NCBI GenBank assembly: GCA_009869945.1
Contig: WIXG01000011.1
Location: 62,001 to 126,000, forward strand
Direction: 5' to 3'
From: Mesaphorura yosii
Taxonomy: Eukaryota > Arthropoda > Collembola > Poduromorpha > Tullbergiidae
DNA length: 64,000 bases
Each line of letters begins with the position of its first letter. Position 1 is the stretch's first letter. The position numbers and the translations under genes are program-made. Below the pieces are notes generated by a model that ran no database searches, was not told where the DNA came from, and was given only the letters and a program-made list of their open reading frames with translations. Positions 1 to 13,000 of this stretch are shown here, one piece after another.

Positions 1-138
1 TGTTGTCACACAATTTTATTGCATACTTGCATGTAATTGCATGCCTATGCTCCTTAGTTGTAGAGTTTGTCTTTTATTTTTCGTCCTCTAACATTCAGGA
101 ACTTGTGACTGATTCAAAAACATGTTTTCATCTCGCAG

Positions 139-1448
139 GTTTCTGGAACCGCATCGAAATTGGGCAACAATGCGTATCACCACCTCACACTTCTCCTTGA
201 CGTTGACCTTAACGCTCTTCATACTCTTCTGAACCCACCAAATGCTGTAAGTCAAGTTGTTTTTAAACTATTGCGAAATTTAAGTTCTCTTTACACATTA
301 CACACGAGGCATTCCGTTGAGCGTTGAGTAATCAGCAAGAACGGTAAGAAGCAAGTCTTCTGATTCTGATTTTGCCGGTCTTATCGTGCCATGTCCTAAG
401 TGTCATTGTCACTTGGGGACAGTGGACCAGTAAAGTAAGCTAGTAAGGATAAAGGAGTCAAGCTGAGCGACCGGATCGTGAACTGTGGACTAGAAAGTCA
501 TGGACTTTGTCTCTGCATGGCAAGAAGCTTATGATAAGAGTTAAAAGATGTTGAGACAGACAGAACGCACAGTTGCGATTTATGAAGGCTGTTTTTCGTT
601 AACTTTCACGAGCTTAAAGCGTGTTTGCAATGTGCCGCACTTACGAAATCAGAAGCGAGAGCTTCTTCTTCAGTTTAATTTTGTTCCTGAGAAGGATGGT
701 TAGGTTAGACCTTTTGACTTGCAAATGTAACATATGACGTAGTTTGCAATTAAAATCCGCGAATAACGAGATTATCAGCTTATCTTTCGATTCTCGTGCA
801 TTGCAGGAATGCATTGACTCCAAAGCGACGAAGAGCGTCCGGTCACCCGTTGTCAACCTGAAAGAAATCGAGTCAAAAATCAACGTAGAAAATGCTCTGG
901 AGGCACTTGGCTACGAATTCCTGCGCACCGACGAGAATGGCGGCGACGGAGGGAAGGAACTGATTAACAAGCAGCGTGGTTTCCAAATGATCAATCCGTC
1001 CGATGAATGGTTCCCTGGCATTGACACGATCTGCTCAGAATTGAAAGGATGGGAATGGAACTTTGCAAAATCGCCAGCCTTCACAATCAGAAAGATGTAC
1101 GGTGCTCCTGAATATCCAGCCAATTTAAAGTTGGAACTTCACGTCTCGAAGGGGCTGGTGGAATCCATCACTGTGGACGGGCAAGATTTGGACTCTGTTA
1201 TCAAAACCGATATCGATGTGTACACCAACGCTGTTCGCGGCAAGCCCTTCTCAAATTCTGTGCTGGAGGTATTCGAAGGCCTGTTGTTGAAAAAGTCGGT
1301 TCGTGCATTTGATGGAGTGGATCCAATTCTATTCAAGCAACCGGAAGAAGAGCTCTCACCGGCACCATTCATGGGTAAACCCGTAAAAACACAGGAAGAC
1401 TCGGATGTCATCAATTTCTTGAGCCGTCAAACGATGTGCAGTCTTTAA
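139..1448 (+). CDS. LIPT1: Lipoyltransferase 1, 3' part (partial gene)
   Basis: This is the C-terminal part of a mitochondrial lipoyl transferase, the enzyme family that moves lipoate onto the E2 subunits of 2-oxoacid dehydrogenases. Two exons are visible. The first is 139-246, after a TCTCGCAG acceptor and before GTAAGT, and it starts with VSGTASKLG and continues NAYHHLTLLL. The second is 807-1448, ending in TAA. Both are in phase 0. The VSGTA.K.G...YHH.TLL block is the family's conserved lipoate-binding-side motif. The later segment with NPSDEWFPGI and ELKGWEWNFAKSP matches the accessory C-terminal domain of LIPT1/LplA. The N-terminal half, including the start codon, lies left of the window, so the gene is incomplete here for positional reasons and shows no sign of decay. 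The family call is confident from motif order; the exact substrate role is taken from family knowledge. Confidence 0.86.
247..806 (+). other. LIPT1: LIPT1 intron
   Basis: This is a GT-AG intron of 560 nt, from GTAAGT after the NPPNA codons to TTGCAG before the ECIDSKA codons. It is longer than most introns in the window. I see no gene or repeat inside it. A short plus-strand reading frame (from 744) merely runs through the intron end into the second exon. Confidence 0.75.
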
Positions 1449-2674
1449 ATAGTATCAGTAATGTGGAAAAGTCTTGACTGATTGTCGCCACATTTCTAAT
1501 ACACTCGATTTCAATTCCAACAGCAGGCAAAGGCGAAGTAGCCCCGTCAAGCTCAAAAGTAGTATGATCAATTATCAATTCCATGCAAATCGCGCATGGC
1601 CATGGGCATGGCGCGTCATGCCTTAATTCGCAAAGAAAAGTCTTGACTTTTACTCCTGTCTTTCCAGATTTAACTCTTGCTACAATTCTTGCAATAATTG
1701 ATACCCGTTGATTTGATTCCAAGCTTTATCTTCCTTTCTAAACTCACTTCGCGAGCACAATTTGCAATACTCAGATTTAGTACTATTTTTTCCTTATTCG
1801 TGAGCTGAATTAATGTGGCCTTACAAGATTAGATTAGGCAAGAGTTCCTCTCAGGGCTTCCTCTGGTGTATATATTCTTTGTTTGTGTCGATTTATTCGA
1901 CTGATTACCGCAATTAATTATTTAAGTTTCTAAAATTGCTCATTCCCAGGATTGAACGTTGTTTAAAATATCAGATTCCCTCATATTTATGCGAGAGGAG
2001 TAAGAATAGTTGCGAACTTTCTCTTTTTGTCAGATTTTTATTTTGAAAGTAAAGAAATCAAGACCATATACTTCTCTTTTATTAGAGCCCTCTTTCTAAG
2101 AGAACTAATGAAGTCCAAGGCCTTGAAGAAAATGATTACGGTTGTGATTAGGACGTGGGACAGTCTCTGTCCTCTCCTGCCAACTTTTATTCGTGAATTC
2201 GTACTCGTAGGTTCGGGACAAGGTAACAAAATCCAAACCCTTCAACTTCCTACTGTGTCCCTGTCTGTTTTCTGTTACTGATAAGTAGCCTACCATACAC
2301 TAACTATTGTCTATGTACAAGCGTAGTGATAATGGACCGGAATTACAGTGAATGCCTAACTATATGTACTATACAATCGATACAATAACAAAACAACTCT
2401 TATCAGACTCAACTGTCAACGAGGCTAGGCTAGGACTCGCGCATCGCGACTTGACTAGAATTACGTTCTACGTTAAGTAAATAAAATCTATCGTTACGTT
2501 TACGATTACGTTGCGTAAAAAGTTAACAAAGATGCATTGTGTGCGTATTATCTGGCTACCCGTCTATCTGTCTACCATGCACGTGGGCCGTCATAACAAA
2601 TGATAACACTGACGTCTGATATTGCTTGTTGAAGGATTTTTTGTCCATCAAATCGCATCGCAACAAATTCACAC
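1449..2674. other. Intergenic stretch between converging genes
   Basis: LIPT1 (+) and the large disordered-protein gene (-) end towards each other here. The stretch is AT-rich, with an AATAAA near 2480 that could serve the plus-strand gene at some distance. Small open frames on both strands (for example 1411-1722 minus and 2027-2281 plus) lack family resemblance and splice logic. I see no RNA gene or mobile element. Confidence 0.5.
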
Positions 2675-5600
2675 TCATAAGTTTGTGCCTCCTCCATCCG
2701 CCTGCGCGTGGGCTCTCAGCGTGCTGCTGCCACTCGTGCCATGCATCTGAAGGAATTGTTGGCGCTGCAGTTGCAGTTGCTGCTGTTGGCGAGGAATTGG
2801 GACGAGATTGTGTCGGAATGCTAATGGAGACGCACAGCACCCAGCCAATTCTTGTTGCAGCCTCCGTAGAGCCCAGCACTCGTACGCCTATCAATATCAA
2901 TCAAGTAATTAGAAAATGTGCCAGAGGCAGTCGAGTCGACGACGGGACTGTCATTTGTCAACTAAGTAGCATAGTCATGCTTAATTCAATGTACTGTGCA
3001 CTGGCGGATAAGATAAAAGTAGGCGAGTCGAGTAAACAGTAAATTGGGAGGTCGGTCTCAATTTGCCCGTGCTACTTGTCATTGTCACCGAGCTGTCTGT
3101 CTAGACTCGAGAAAGTAGAAAAAAAGAAAGTTGTTCCTCCCACAAGATAAAAGTTTGTCTACAGCTACAGCAATCTACTCGAACGAAGAACGCCAGACAC
3201 CAGCGGTAGGGTTAAATATTAATACAATTTATAAGCAAACTTTTGTGCTGCCCCGCACATTAAGCTAAAAAACATTACCTTCCTCTTTAATGGATCGCTC
3301 TGTGGACACTCTTCAACTCTTGAACCACCGCCTCCGCTGAAAGATCCGGACCGATTCCTTCTGTACGTATTATTGCCATTTCTATTTCCACTGCCATTGC
3401 CGTTATTAGAAGTGAATGACTGCTGCCTGGTCCGTAAACTCGTGCTACTTCCACTTCCGTACCTCCAGTGCTGTTGAAAAGGTTCTAATCCATTTCGTGC
3501 TGCTAATGTGCTCGTTGTGGTTGACTCCAGCTCCCGGAGCAGACTTTGTGCTTCTGCTATAAGACGGCAGAATCTCAAATCATTTTCAATTTCGAGTAAT
3601 TGCCTTGTCGTTGAACTAATGTCGACTGATGCAGCAGCAGCGGCAGCCGCTCCTGGTAGTGGACGATGCTTGTCTACGACCGCGTACGGAGAAAATGGCT
3701 GGAGTTGACTTTGACTTTGGGTTTCGTGCTGTTGCTGCTGCTGTAATTGCAAGTGGTCACTCGTCTTGAGCAGCGTCGACGTGGACGCAGTCGATGGCTG
3801 CTCTTGCGAGTGGGACGTCTCGTCAAGTTCCTCCGTTGTCGACAGCAATGAACTGTCGTAATCACACTGGTAGTAGTCTCCGCCCAGCCCGTCACCCTCA
3901 TCACTGTAATGCTGTGAAGATGTTTGCAATTTGTGGACCTCTTCTTCTGCGTCTGTGGCGGCTGCAGGATTAGTGGACAGATCATCGTCTTCTGCCCCCG
4001 TGCCGGTGCCCGTGGCTGCGGTCGTTAACGCGTCCTCTTCGTCGTCGTCTTCATCATCATCGTCGTCTGCACCGTCTTCAGCGTCGTCGATCTCTTCGTA
4101 TATCTTATCAATGGCTGCAATGGCTGCTGCCGCCGGGGAGCCACGCACACACGCTGATGCTCTCACGTTCATGGCTGGGGATCGCGTGCAACTCGAACTC
4201 GCACTCGAACTGCTTGAACTCCGTACATAGGAATCTTGCACTAATTTAGAACCCACGCCCGTACCCGCGCTCACATTCACGCCGCCCATGGCCATGGACA
4301 TTGGCGAGTAGCTCTTAATTGGATAAACTCGGTGGTGATTAGCGAATGCGGCGGGTGCGCGTAGGATCGGAGAAAGACGATTAAACAGAAGCTGCTGCTG
4401 CGACTGTGGGTGCCCGATCTTGGAACGGTGAGTGTTGAGTATCGGCGAATTTTGGTTGGAAGACGATATGTACTGAAAGCATCTGCGCCTCGGCTCGACG
4501 TGGTGAGGTTGTGGTGAGAAGAATGCGGGGCTCGGAAACTGACGTTCACGTTCAAGTTGCAGCTCGCGGTAGGCATGCATTTGCACAGGTTTATTGTACG
4601 ATTCGGTTGCGTACGCGGAAGTACCGTCTATATGATGACGGCAGTAGTTTGATGAATGATGCTGCGTATGCGGGAGCTGAGGTGAAAAATATTCCGGTCT
4701 CCCCGGAGCACGTGCGGCAGCTACAGCAGCACTTTTATGGTTCTGATTCTGATTGCTGACTGATGGATTTGTGTAGCCGGTATTACCTTTCAGGACTGCG
4801 ACGCGGTGAATCGGTGAGTAACTCGAGTTGTTTGCAAAGTGAGCTGGAGACTGCGACTGGAGGACGAGCTTCCGGTTTACAATGTGTGGCGCGATCTTGC
4901 TTGGAGTTGGCATTGGCGTTTGATTGACATTTACGGCCACGGCTGTTGTGAAAGATTCCTGCCTGTGAAAGATTGGCGAATTTGTATGCGGATGTGGAGG
5001 GAACGCACTGACACTGACAGCATTTGCCTGTCGACATGCCGGGCTTGGGCTGCCAAGCAAGTGGCTTCTGTTTCTGTTGCCACCATTCTGTGGAGGAGAC
5101 GAGTAGTAACTTGCATATCCATTATTTTGCGATTGTCGGCTCGGCGTGCAGTAGACCGAACTCAGTTTTGGCCCTGATCCAGCAGCAGCGGCGTGGATTT
5201 TGTATTTATCATCATACTCAAGATCAAGATCACGGCCGTGACATGTCAGACCCGTATTCGTATTCATATGCATGTGCTCAGTCTTGTGTTGTTGATATTG
5301 CGACTGCGACTGCCGGCTCAGCAGAACCGGTGTTCTTGTCATCCCAGCTTGCTTGTCATGCAGCGGGAACGGCAATGGCAGTGGTTCACGGTACGTGTAC
5401 CCAAGATTCGGCGTTAAATTCCTTCTGGCCATCGTGACTGATGAAGTCGATGTGCACGCATCACTTACGGTGCGTCTCCGGAATGCATTCGCATTTGGTG
5501 TGAGGAACGAGGAGACTCTCGGAGGGACGGAGGGCGGTGGAGGCTGCTGCAACTCCGTGAAGAAGTAAGGAGATGCGACGGACGCCGATGCACACGCCAT

Positions 5601-7049
5601 GGCCATGCTCGTGCCTCCAGGCGCTGGAATGGGAGTTTGATGATAGTACAAATCATGAAGTGAGACTTCCGCTGCACCTCCGCCGCCAACGCCGCTGCTG
5701 CGTCTACCTTTTTTGCTGGAACCCTGGGGAAATCAGAACAAAAGTCGTTCAATGAGCATCAGCACGAGTACGAGTCCGAGTACGAATGTGAGTAGATCTC
5801 ACTTCTATCTTCAAGTCCAAGGCGAAGTCAAGTGCAGTGCACGTTCAAGCATCGAATTAAGGTTATGATCTCCACGTATAATAATAAATTGTCATTTTAC
5901 CTTTCGGAAAAGTTTTCTCAGGAATCCGAACGCTCTTCTTTTTCCGGATCGTTCATTTCGTGAAAGCGCGTCTTGCTTCCGAGTGGCTCCTCCGTCGGCA
6001 TGCACAAAGTATGGAGTGAATGACGAGAGCTTGGACGAGAGAAGCGTTGAATTATCGTTATCGTATTGCACTGGGACTGGGGCCACTGCAGAAACGGCAG
6101 GAGTCGGAGGTTGATACCAACCCTTGTAAGGTGATTTAGGGTTCTTAACTACGAGTTCGTCTTCTCTTGAGCAATCGCGCACTGATTTCTTCCGATTTGT
6201 ACTTGCATTCGTTTCTATTGCATACCTGCCTTTATCTTGCTTATAACTTTCGAGTGATGAACTGCTAAACGAAACACGAGGGCTAGACTTCTGACTTTGG
6301 CTGTCGTAGCTGCCTTCACCGGAGTCCGCAGTCGTCGTCGTGCAGGTTGAATGTCTTGGGTACTGGTACTGATGCTGGTCGGACTTGCTTTGATGATTGT
6401 CTTGAGTACCGGCGCTGGTGCTCGCGGCCGATGCAGAGCTCAGTCTCTTGGGTTTCGGATTGTACCATGGATTAGTTTGAATTCGGGTCGGCTTGATTGG
6501 CTTCTTCGGGGTTGGAATTGATTGATCGGCTTGCGATGAAAGCTTGAACCCATTGCCATTGACGTGCACGCTGTCTTTGAATTGGATGTTGGCTGGAGAA
6601 ATTGACGAAGAACTCAAATTCTGAAGAAACCATTCTCTCTTCTTGGCCGTTGCATGTTGATGAAGACTTAACGGTGTGCTGGCAGTGTTGCTCGACGGCG
6701 AATTTGTATCCACCGCCTGGCAATGGTTAAGGAGATTCGAATTTGATAGGCCATCGGTTGAGTAGCCGGTGTCAGGCGACGATAACAGCGTGGATCCATT
6801 CACGACCAGTCCACCTGGTCCCGTTGATGTCGAATTGCTGATGGAGCTGCTGGTGCTCTTGTCAACGTTCGCCACATTATTCATATTGTGGCTCCGGTAC
6901 TCGAAGGCGGACCGGGAGGTGGCCAGAACGGAGGGTTTCGTGAAAAGAGCGCCGCCTGAATAGGACGTCGTACTCGCAGAACGTTGGTTCTGATTTCGTT
7001 CTCGTCCCAAGTGAGTCTTCACCCATGTCTTCAGTCTGACACCCAACAT
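2675..7049 (-). CDS. Large intrinsically disordered protein, function unknown (1268 aa)
   Basis: I do not recognise this gene. Three minus-strand exons join in phase 0. They are 7049-5901 (starts MLGVRLKTWVKTHLG, ends RKLFRK), 5723-3279 (opens GSSKKGRRSS), and 2887-2675 (opens AYECWALRRLQQELAG, stop TGA). Donors are GTAAAA and GTAATG; acceptors are CCCCAG and TTGATAG. The protein is rich in Ser, Pro, Asn, Gln and basic residues. It has a long Asp/Glu tract (around 4030-4100), poly-Ala and poly-Gln runs, and no obvious globular domain, signal peptide or membrane segment. The ordered-looking islands are the basic amphipathic N-terminus, the SPDTGYSTDG motif, SPYKGWYQPPTP, a helix ENDLRFCRLIAEAQSLLREL, and the Trp/Leu-rich C-terminal exon. 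These look like short binding motifs of a scaffold or cytoskeletal adaptor, which is inference only. Several long open frames on the opposite strand are shadows of its repetitive codons. Confidence 0.72.
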
Positions 7050-10000
7050 TGTACTGGCTTTGAATACTTGACACGATCTTGATTCTGATCTTGGCTGAAA
7101 CGGTGCAGTGCCAGGCAGGCTTCAGCTAGCACGTTTAATAACGATTATCAATCATCCTGAGCTGACTTTCACTATCGCTGTCACTGTGCATCACGCAGCC
7201 ACACACAGCTCACAGCACGCAGTAAGATTTGAAATTTTCCAATTACACGTATCTTATCATCTACCTTCTCCAACTGACATCTCATGCCATGCCTTGACTG
7301 TGTCTAGTCTGCTCTTCTGCGTGCTTGATTCTGGGTGCTCGTGCTGGTTCGCTTCGTTGCTGTTGATTGACTGCAGGATTAGGCGATCATCTTAGCTCCA
7401 GCCCTCTGACATTTAAGGCTGAAAGATGGTTGGCAATTTACACTCGGGCGTTAATATTATTAAAGAATTCGATCCGTAGCACAGCACAGACACTGGCACT
7501 GCGCTGGTATGAGTCTGAGCCTGGTAGTTGACGTTGACAGCACGGGATTAGTTATACACTAGTGGTAATGAAGAAAATTGCTCAACACTGCACGACCGTT
7601 CTGTAGTCTTCGGTATTCAGACTCGGAGTGAAAGTTATTTCATCCCAGAGCAGAGCAGGAGCAGAGTCACGGAGCAGAAAAATGAAGCTCTGGAATCTGG
7701 ATCTGGAATCTACAAACACAAAAGTTGATTGAACCGACCCGACTCAGTCAGACCAAGTGTTGCGCTGCTACGCTACGAACTGGCACTCCGGCACGAAGAA
7801 GCTCTGAAGGTGAAAATATTATTACGAGCGAGCAAAGAGAAATATTACAGAAGTATTTTGGAATTCTCTAATAAAAACCAGTCAGGCAGGCAGCGAGAAG
7901 CCAGCCTGAAAGTCTAGTCAGGCAAAAACACATCGATCCGAAGCGTGCATTGTGCGGAAGCATAGAAATGCGATTCTTGCTTACATAAACTTTCACTGTG
8001 CTGCAGTGCACAAGCACGAACAATGTGGAAGACTATTACTATTACTGAACTCATCAATTTATACGAAAAGTTTACCACCACCACTGCCACACAAAGCAGA
8101 GCTTCCTTCCACAATGCTTCCAGACCTTCGCGTCGCGTGCAAAAGAAGAATGGACGAATGCAACCAGTTTGTAGTACGTACTAGTGTACCGTGTAAATAG
8201 TAATATTTTAAGCTGAGACACAGAGCCAGCCACGAGCTGTTGCTCGCTGCTGCTTTTCTTCAGAGAACTGCCAGACCAGCCAACACGGACAGAACAGAAC
8301 AGAACCAAACCAACTTTTCTCTTTCTCACTTTGAATTCCGGTGAAGCAGGCTTCTGTGAATGCTTCTGGCTTTCTCCTGTGTGCAATGCGTCGTGGGTGC
8401 ACGCATACACGGAAGTGCGAGCTCCAGCTTCGGCTCAAGCACCATGTGTCCAAGTTTTACCATTAGCCAAATCCACTTTCCTTCCAGAACGAAGCGCAGA
8501 GCAGGGCGGTAGGCAAAATGCAGCAAACTCTTTCCCCTCATTCCACTGCCACTGCGAGACTGCGACTGCCACCCTTAATAGCTTTCATGCACATTCACAA
8601 TGAAATACATGCGTGCATGCATGGCACATGGCATGGCTTGGATTCATTCGTCTTTATGTCCTTTTCTGCTCGTACTCGTATTGCTGTCGTAGTAGAGCCG
8701 AGAAAGTGCTCCTAAAATACGGAAAGCACTTCTATTACGCAATAATATTACATCAAATACATCTAAACTAATATTTTATTAGACATACGTGCAGTAGGTA
8801 CGGGCACGGACGGGTACATGTCGTCTTCTGGTTTCGGTACCGGTGAACGGTGCCGGCGCTTTCTAGCCTTGTAACGCAGCGAAATAAATGTAATGTGCAC
8901 GGCAATAATTCAACCCTGTGCCTCACTGTGGCTGGAGAACGTCGTAGCGCACGCACCACAGAAATCTTTCTTTCCTGTGAAAGTAAAAGTAAAAATCTCT
9001 TCTAGTACGCCAATTTATTCCATTTCCTTTCGATACAATGCGGCTCACATTCATTTCATCCCGTGTCTCGTTAAATCTTGTTACTTCTTGTCGAATCGAA
9101 TTCAGGCCTCAATTAAAAGACTCGGTGTAATGGATCGGGTTGCTAAAGCAAAAGCCTTTGAAATGAAAGCAATCTGCAATGCAATCTCATCATAAAAAAA
9201 TTGGAGATGAAAGCGAAAGTGAAAGCAAGAAAGACACAGCGCAGACGGGAAAGGGAATTTTACTTTTCAGAACAAGTTTAATTTTACTTTCCTATTTTCT
9301 CTTTTACTTTAGTAAACAACACAAGAACGGGTCGAGGAAACGGCGAGCGGAGTATTGAAAGTATTTCTGCACTTCATGCCAGGGCGAAGTAGAAGACGAT
9401 GAGCAAGATGAGGCATTACCATTCATGAAATGGTGAAATTGACGGGTAGCAGATAGAAACAGAAGCAGCAACGAAGAGCACGCGCCTCCAGACACTTCGG
9501 AAGCGGGAGAAAGCCCTTAAAAGTGAAAACATGTAAACTGAAACCAATTTGAACTCGAGAACGTGAACATGAATGCGAATACGAATAAGAATGAAGTATG
9601 AAGAATGCATTTACGCACACTGATAGGCGATAGTCGAGAACAGAATGAGAAGGTGCTCCTGAAGAATTTGCATAGAAGATGTTTGCAGAAGTGGAAGCGT
9701 GGCTGAGGCTGCTTAAGCTGAAACTGAAACGGAGCAACGGCACAGGCGTTAGGCGATGAACGATGACGATGAACGGAAGAGATGAGAATGAGATATTCAT
9801 GAGTCTGACACGCTGGCGCTGGTTGTGGCTGTGTGGATCTGATGTCTGGAAGAATACGGAGTAGATTTAAGAGTCCAATTGCGTATTCATGGGTTGCACC
9901 GCTCTGGTGCCTGTGGCCTGTTAGTCTGCATGGCGTAGCTTTCAGAAAGCCTCGATGCTAGTTTTCGAGTTCAACAATCTTGAATCTTGCTTCTTGTAAT

Positions 10001-13000
10001 CTTAGCTTTGGTTTCTTCTAGTTAGTCTACTTAAACTGCATTTAGTTGTTCTGAATTCTGAAGCAATCAAGCACTAAACGAGCACGATCTTCCTGTTTTG
10101 ACCACTGACTGCTCCTTTCTTACCAGATTAGGCTAATAATTTTAAATGGTCATCATAACCGGAAGAATTTACGATTATTTGCTTGCTGCTATCTTGGCCC
10201 AGCTGAATCTATGCTTTCAATAGCTGCAAAACTGCATTACAGAAGGTTCATTTGGGTCTCTGAATAAGGAAATTCCCGGGCCCAACTCTCCAAGACAAGA
10301 CGCAGTTTCCAGCTTCCAGATATTGCCTCATTAAAATTCCAATTTGATTGCATGAACTTGTTTCAATTCAGCGGCCGAATCTCTCAGATCTCAGGTTCTA
10401 ATGTAATCTAATCGTAAGTAAGCTCCTCTCCCCTTCGATGAAGACGTCTCTCTCATTTTAATTTGGATGATCATCACCATTCGAGAATTCAGAATTGAGA
10501 ATCCGACCCTCCAAATATTGAGGACCCTCCACAAAAGAGAAAGCCGAAAGTTGTTCATTACATGCAGCTTCCGTTCCACGTTCCATGACATTCCGTGACA
10601 TGGCAAGGCAAGTCGAATGCTTCGGGGAATGACGACAACGACAATGACCTGGGACGAGCCTAGCACGGGTCTTAAAGACTTAAGTGGTCTTACCATGGTT
10701 ATGGTTTCATTGCTTTGTCTCCAATGCTTGCATGCCTGGAAATAATTCGACTCCAGTTCCAAGTAAAGTAATTATAGAACGTGCAATGATCCGGGGCAAT
10801 GAAGAATGAAATGAATTGGATGCTGGTAGCTGGTATTTTGTGTAGCGCACCGCCGTGCGCATTGTGTTTCTAGCTGGCATTGTCCCCTAAAACCGTTCCC
10901 GTTCCCAATTCTTCTTCTTCTAAGCACTTGTAATCATTGTTGTACGAGCGAGGACAAAATGCCCTCCTTCACTTCATCTCCATCTCCAGTCTCCAAGTCC
11001 TTTCTCTTCCCGTCTCGAAGTTCTCAAGTTCAAGATGCTCATTTCACAATGCCTGAAGGATTCGAGTCGAGGCAGTAGAGTAGGAGCAGAGATGAAATTG
11101 TGAAATGAGATGCGACGCGACGAGCGGCGAAAGAATAAAGAAAGCACGAATTTCACACTATTATAAAAATAGAAATTGTTCACACTTTTTTGCCTGTGCC
11201 AGCTCCCTTTCTTTTCCTCATCTCATGCGTCTCCAGGGAGCAGTTTAGAGCAGCAGTAACTTGATTCTGGGCTGTTCAGTTCAGGAGTTAACGCCAAACT
11301 TTGGCGTGGAGTGGATGAAGAGGAGGACACGACTCATTTTATGATTATACAATACAGCGAGTATGAGCTTGTGAGTTACAACAAAGCATAGCAAGATCTC
11401 GGGCCAGGCTCCTGTGAACGTGCATGCGTCCGTGCTGCTTTCGTGCTTTCCCCAGGCACCGACTTCAGCACTACCCTGACGAGTCACGAGTTTGAAGGGT
11501 AAATTCCTCCAGCTTTGTTCTGTTTGATTTATAAACGCTTTGTGCAGCGTGCAGCAGCAGATTAAAATAATCATCATGTGCTCGTAATAATAGAAGTGAG
11601 CAGGGTCCCGTGAGCTGGCGAACCCCAGTCGAGTCAAAAATCATTTCCTGTCCTTGTCTCCGCTCTCCATGTCCACGTCGTTACTTTTCTCCAGGTCCGG
11701 CTTGGGATTTTGAGACTTCACGTTGAAAGAAGTGTGCTTCGAAGAAAGTGCAGCAAAAGCAAACAAAGCCAAAGAGTAAACGAAAACCGGATACTGCGAA
11801 ACATGCAATCAGCCAATGCACAAATGGATTAAGTGCTCTGGCTTTCGGCTGCGTCGGCTGGCACTTGGCTCATTATCTCGACAAGACTCTAGAAGCCAAG
11901 TCTTGATTTTTGCTTCGCTTTGCGTTTACTTGTTTACGACTTTGGAAAGTTTTGGTGGTAGATAAATGTGAAATGACATGTAAATATTCCGAGTTCATTT
12001 ATTTCCTGCCTTGGCTTGGGTTGTGACTTGACTTGACTTGATGGCGATGGCGAGGTTTGCACAGCCTGAGTTTGGGATTTGTTCATGGTTCATGAGGCTG
12101 GTGATAAAATACTTTCGTACACGTACACGCCAAGGCAAGTCAAGCCAAGACTACGGCTCCGATTCACATTCCGCCAGCGTGCCGGCGTTCCCATACACGA
12201 CATTTACATAGGTTGAGGTCTTGAAAGTGCATTAAGCAACCAAATCTTTTTGTAGTTCCAGTCGAGTCGAATAGTCAAGTTCCAGGCGAGAATTGCATAC
12301 TAATCTTGCTTGTCGTGTACGTGTATCGTCTTTCCTGTTTCGTGCATTACAAATGCACCGCGATTTTCAGATTTTCGTCTCTTGTCTCCTCTTATTTGAT
12401 TTTATTCTAATTTTTTAAGGCTTGTCACTTTGTTTTACATTTGTCTTTGGTCAATGCACACGAAAATGAGTCAGGGAACGGTGAATGGTTCTAACATGAT
12501 AATAATAACTCAAATAGGGGCATCAGCCGTCGAACCGACGGGACGATGTAGCAATGTGGCATATGGTTTCGATCTGTGAAGTATTCAAACACGCATTATT
12601 CTTTCTTCCGTGCTGCGCTTCGATGGATCCGACGACTCTAACTGTCTGACTCCTGCATTACGGTATTCGTTATTCGTATTGATAGAGAAAATGGCAATGA
12701 TGATTCGTGAATCCGAAGCATTCTGAGCCATTCGCTTTCATTACACACACAAAAGACGTACGTGCCGTCGTCACCGCAATTCAACCACGCACACGAACCG
12801 AATTCAGTTTTTCATCCTGCATGACAAAATCCAATCCAATCCACCGGAATGCGAGTGGCGAATGCATCGACGACGACGACGAGATGAATATGATTATGAA
12901 TTCCACGTCGGCTTTGTCTCTTTTGTCACGAAACACGAATTTCGGGCGTTTTGTGCGTGCGTGTGTGTCTACTTTTCGGTATGCTGGATCTATAAAGAAA

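Noticed and set aside
1-138. Open frame 3-200 across the left edge
   Set aside because: It runs through an intron into the LIPT1 exon in the wrong register.
3508-5437. Several plus-strand frames of 60-137 codons
   Set aside because: They are antisense shadows of the low-complexity exon of the disordered-protein gene.
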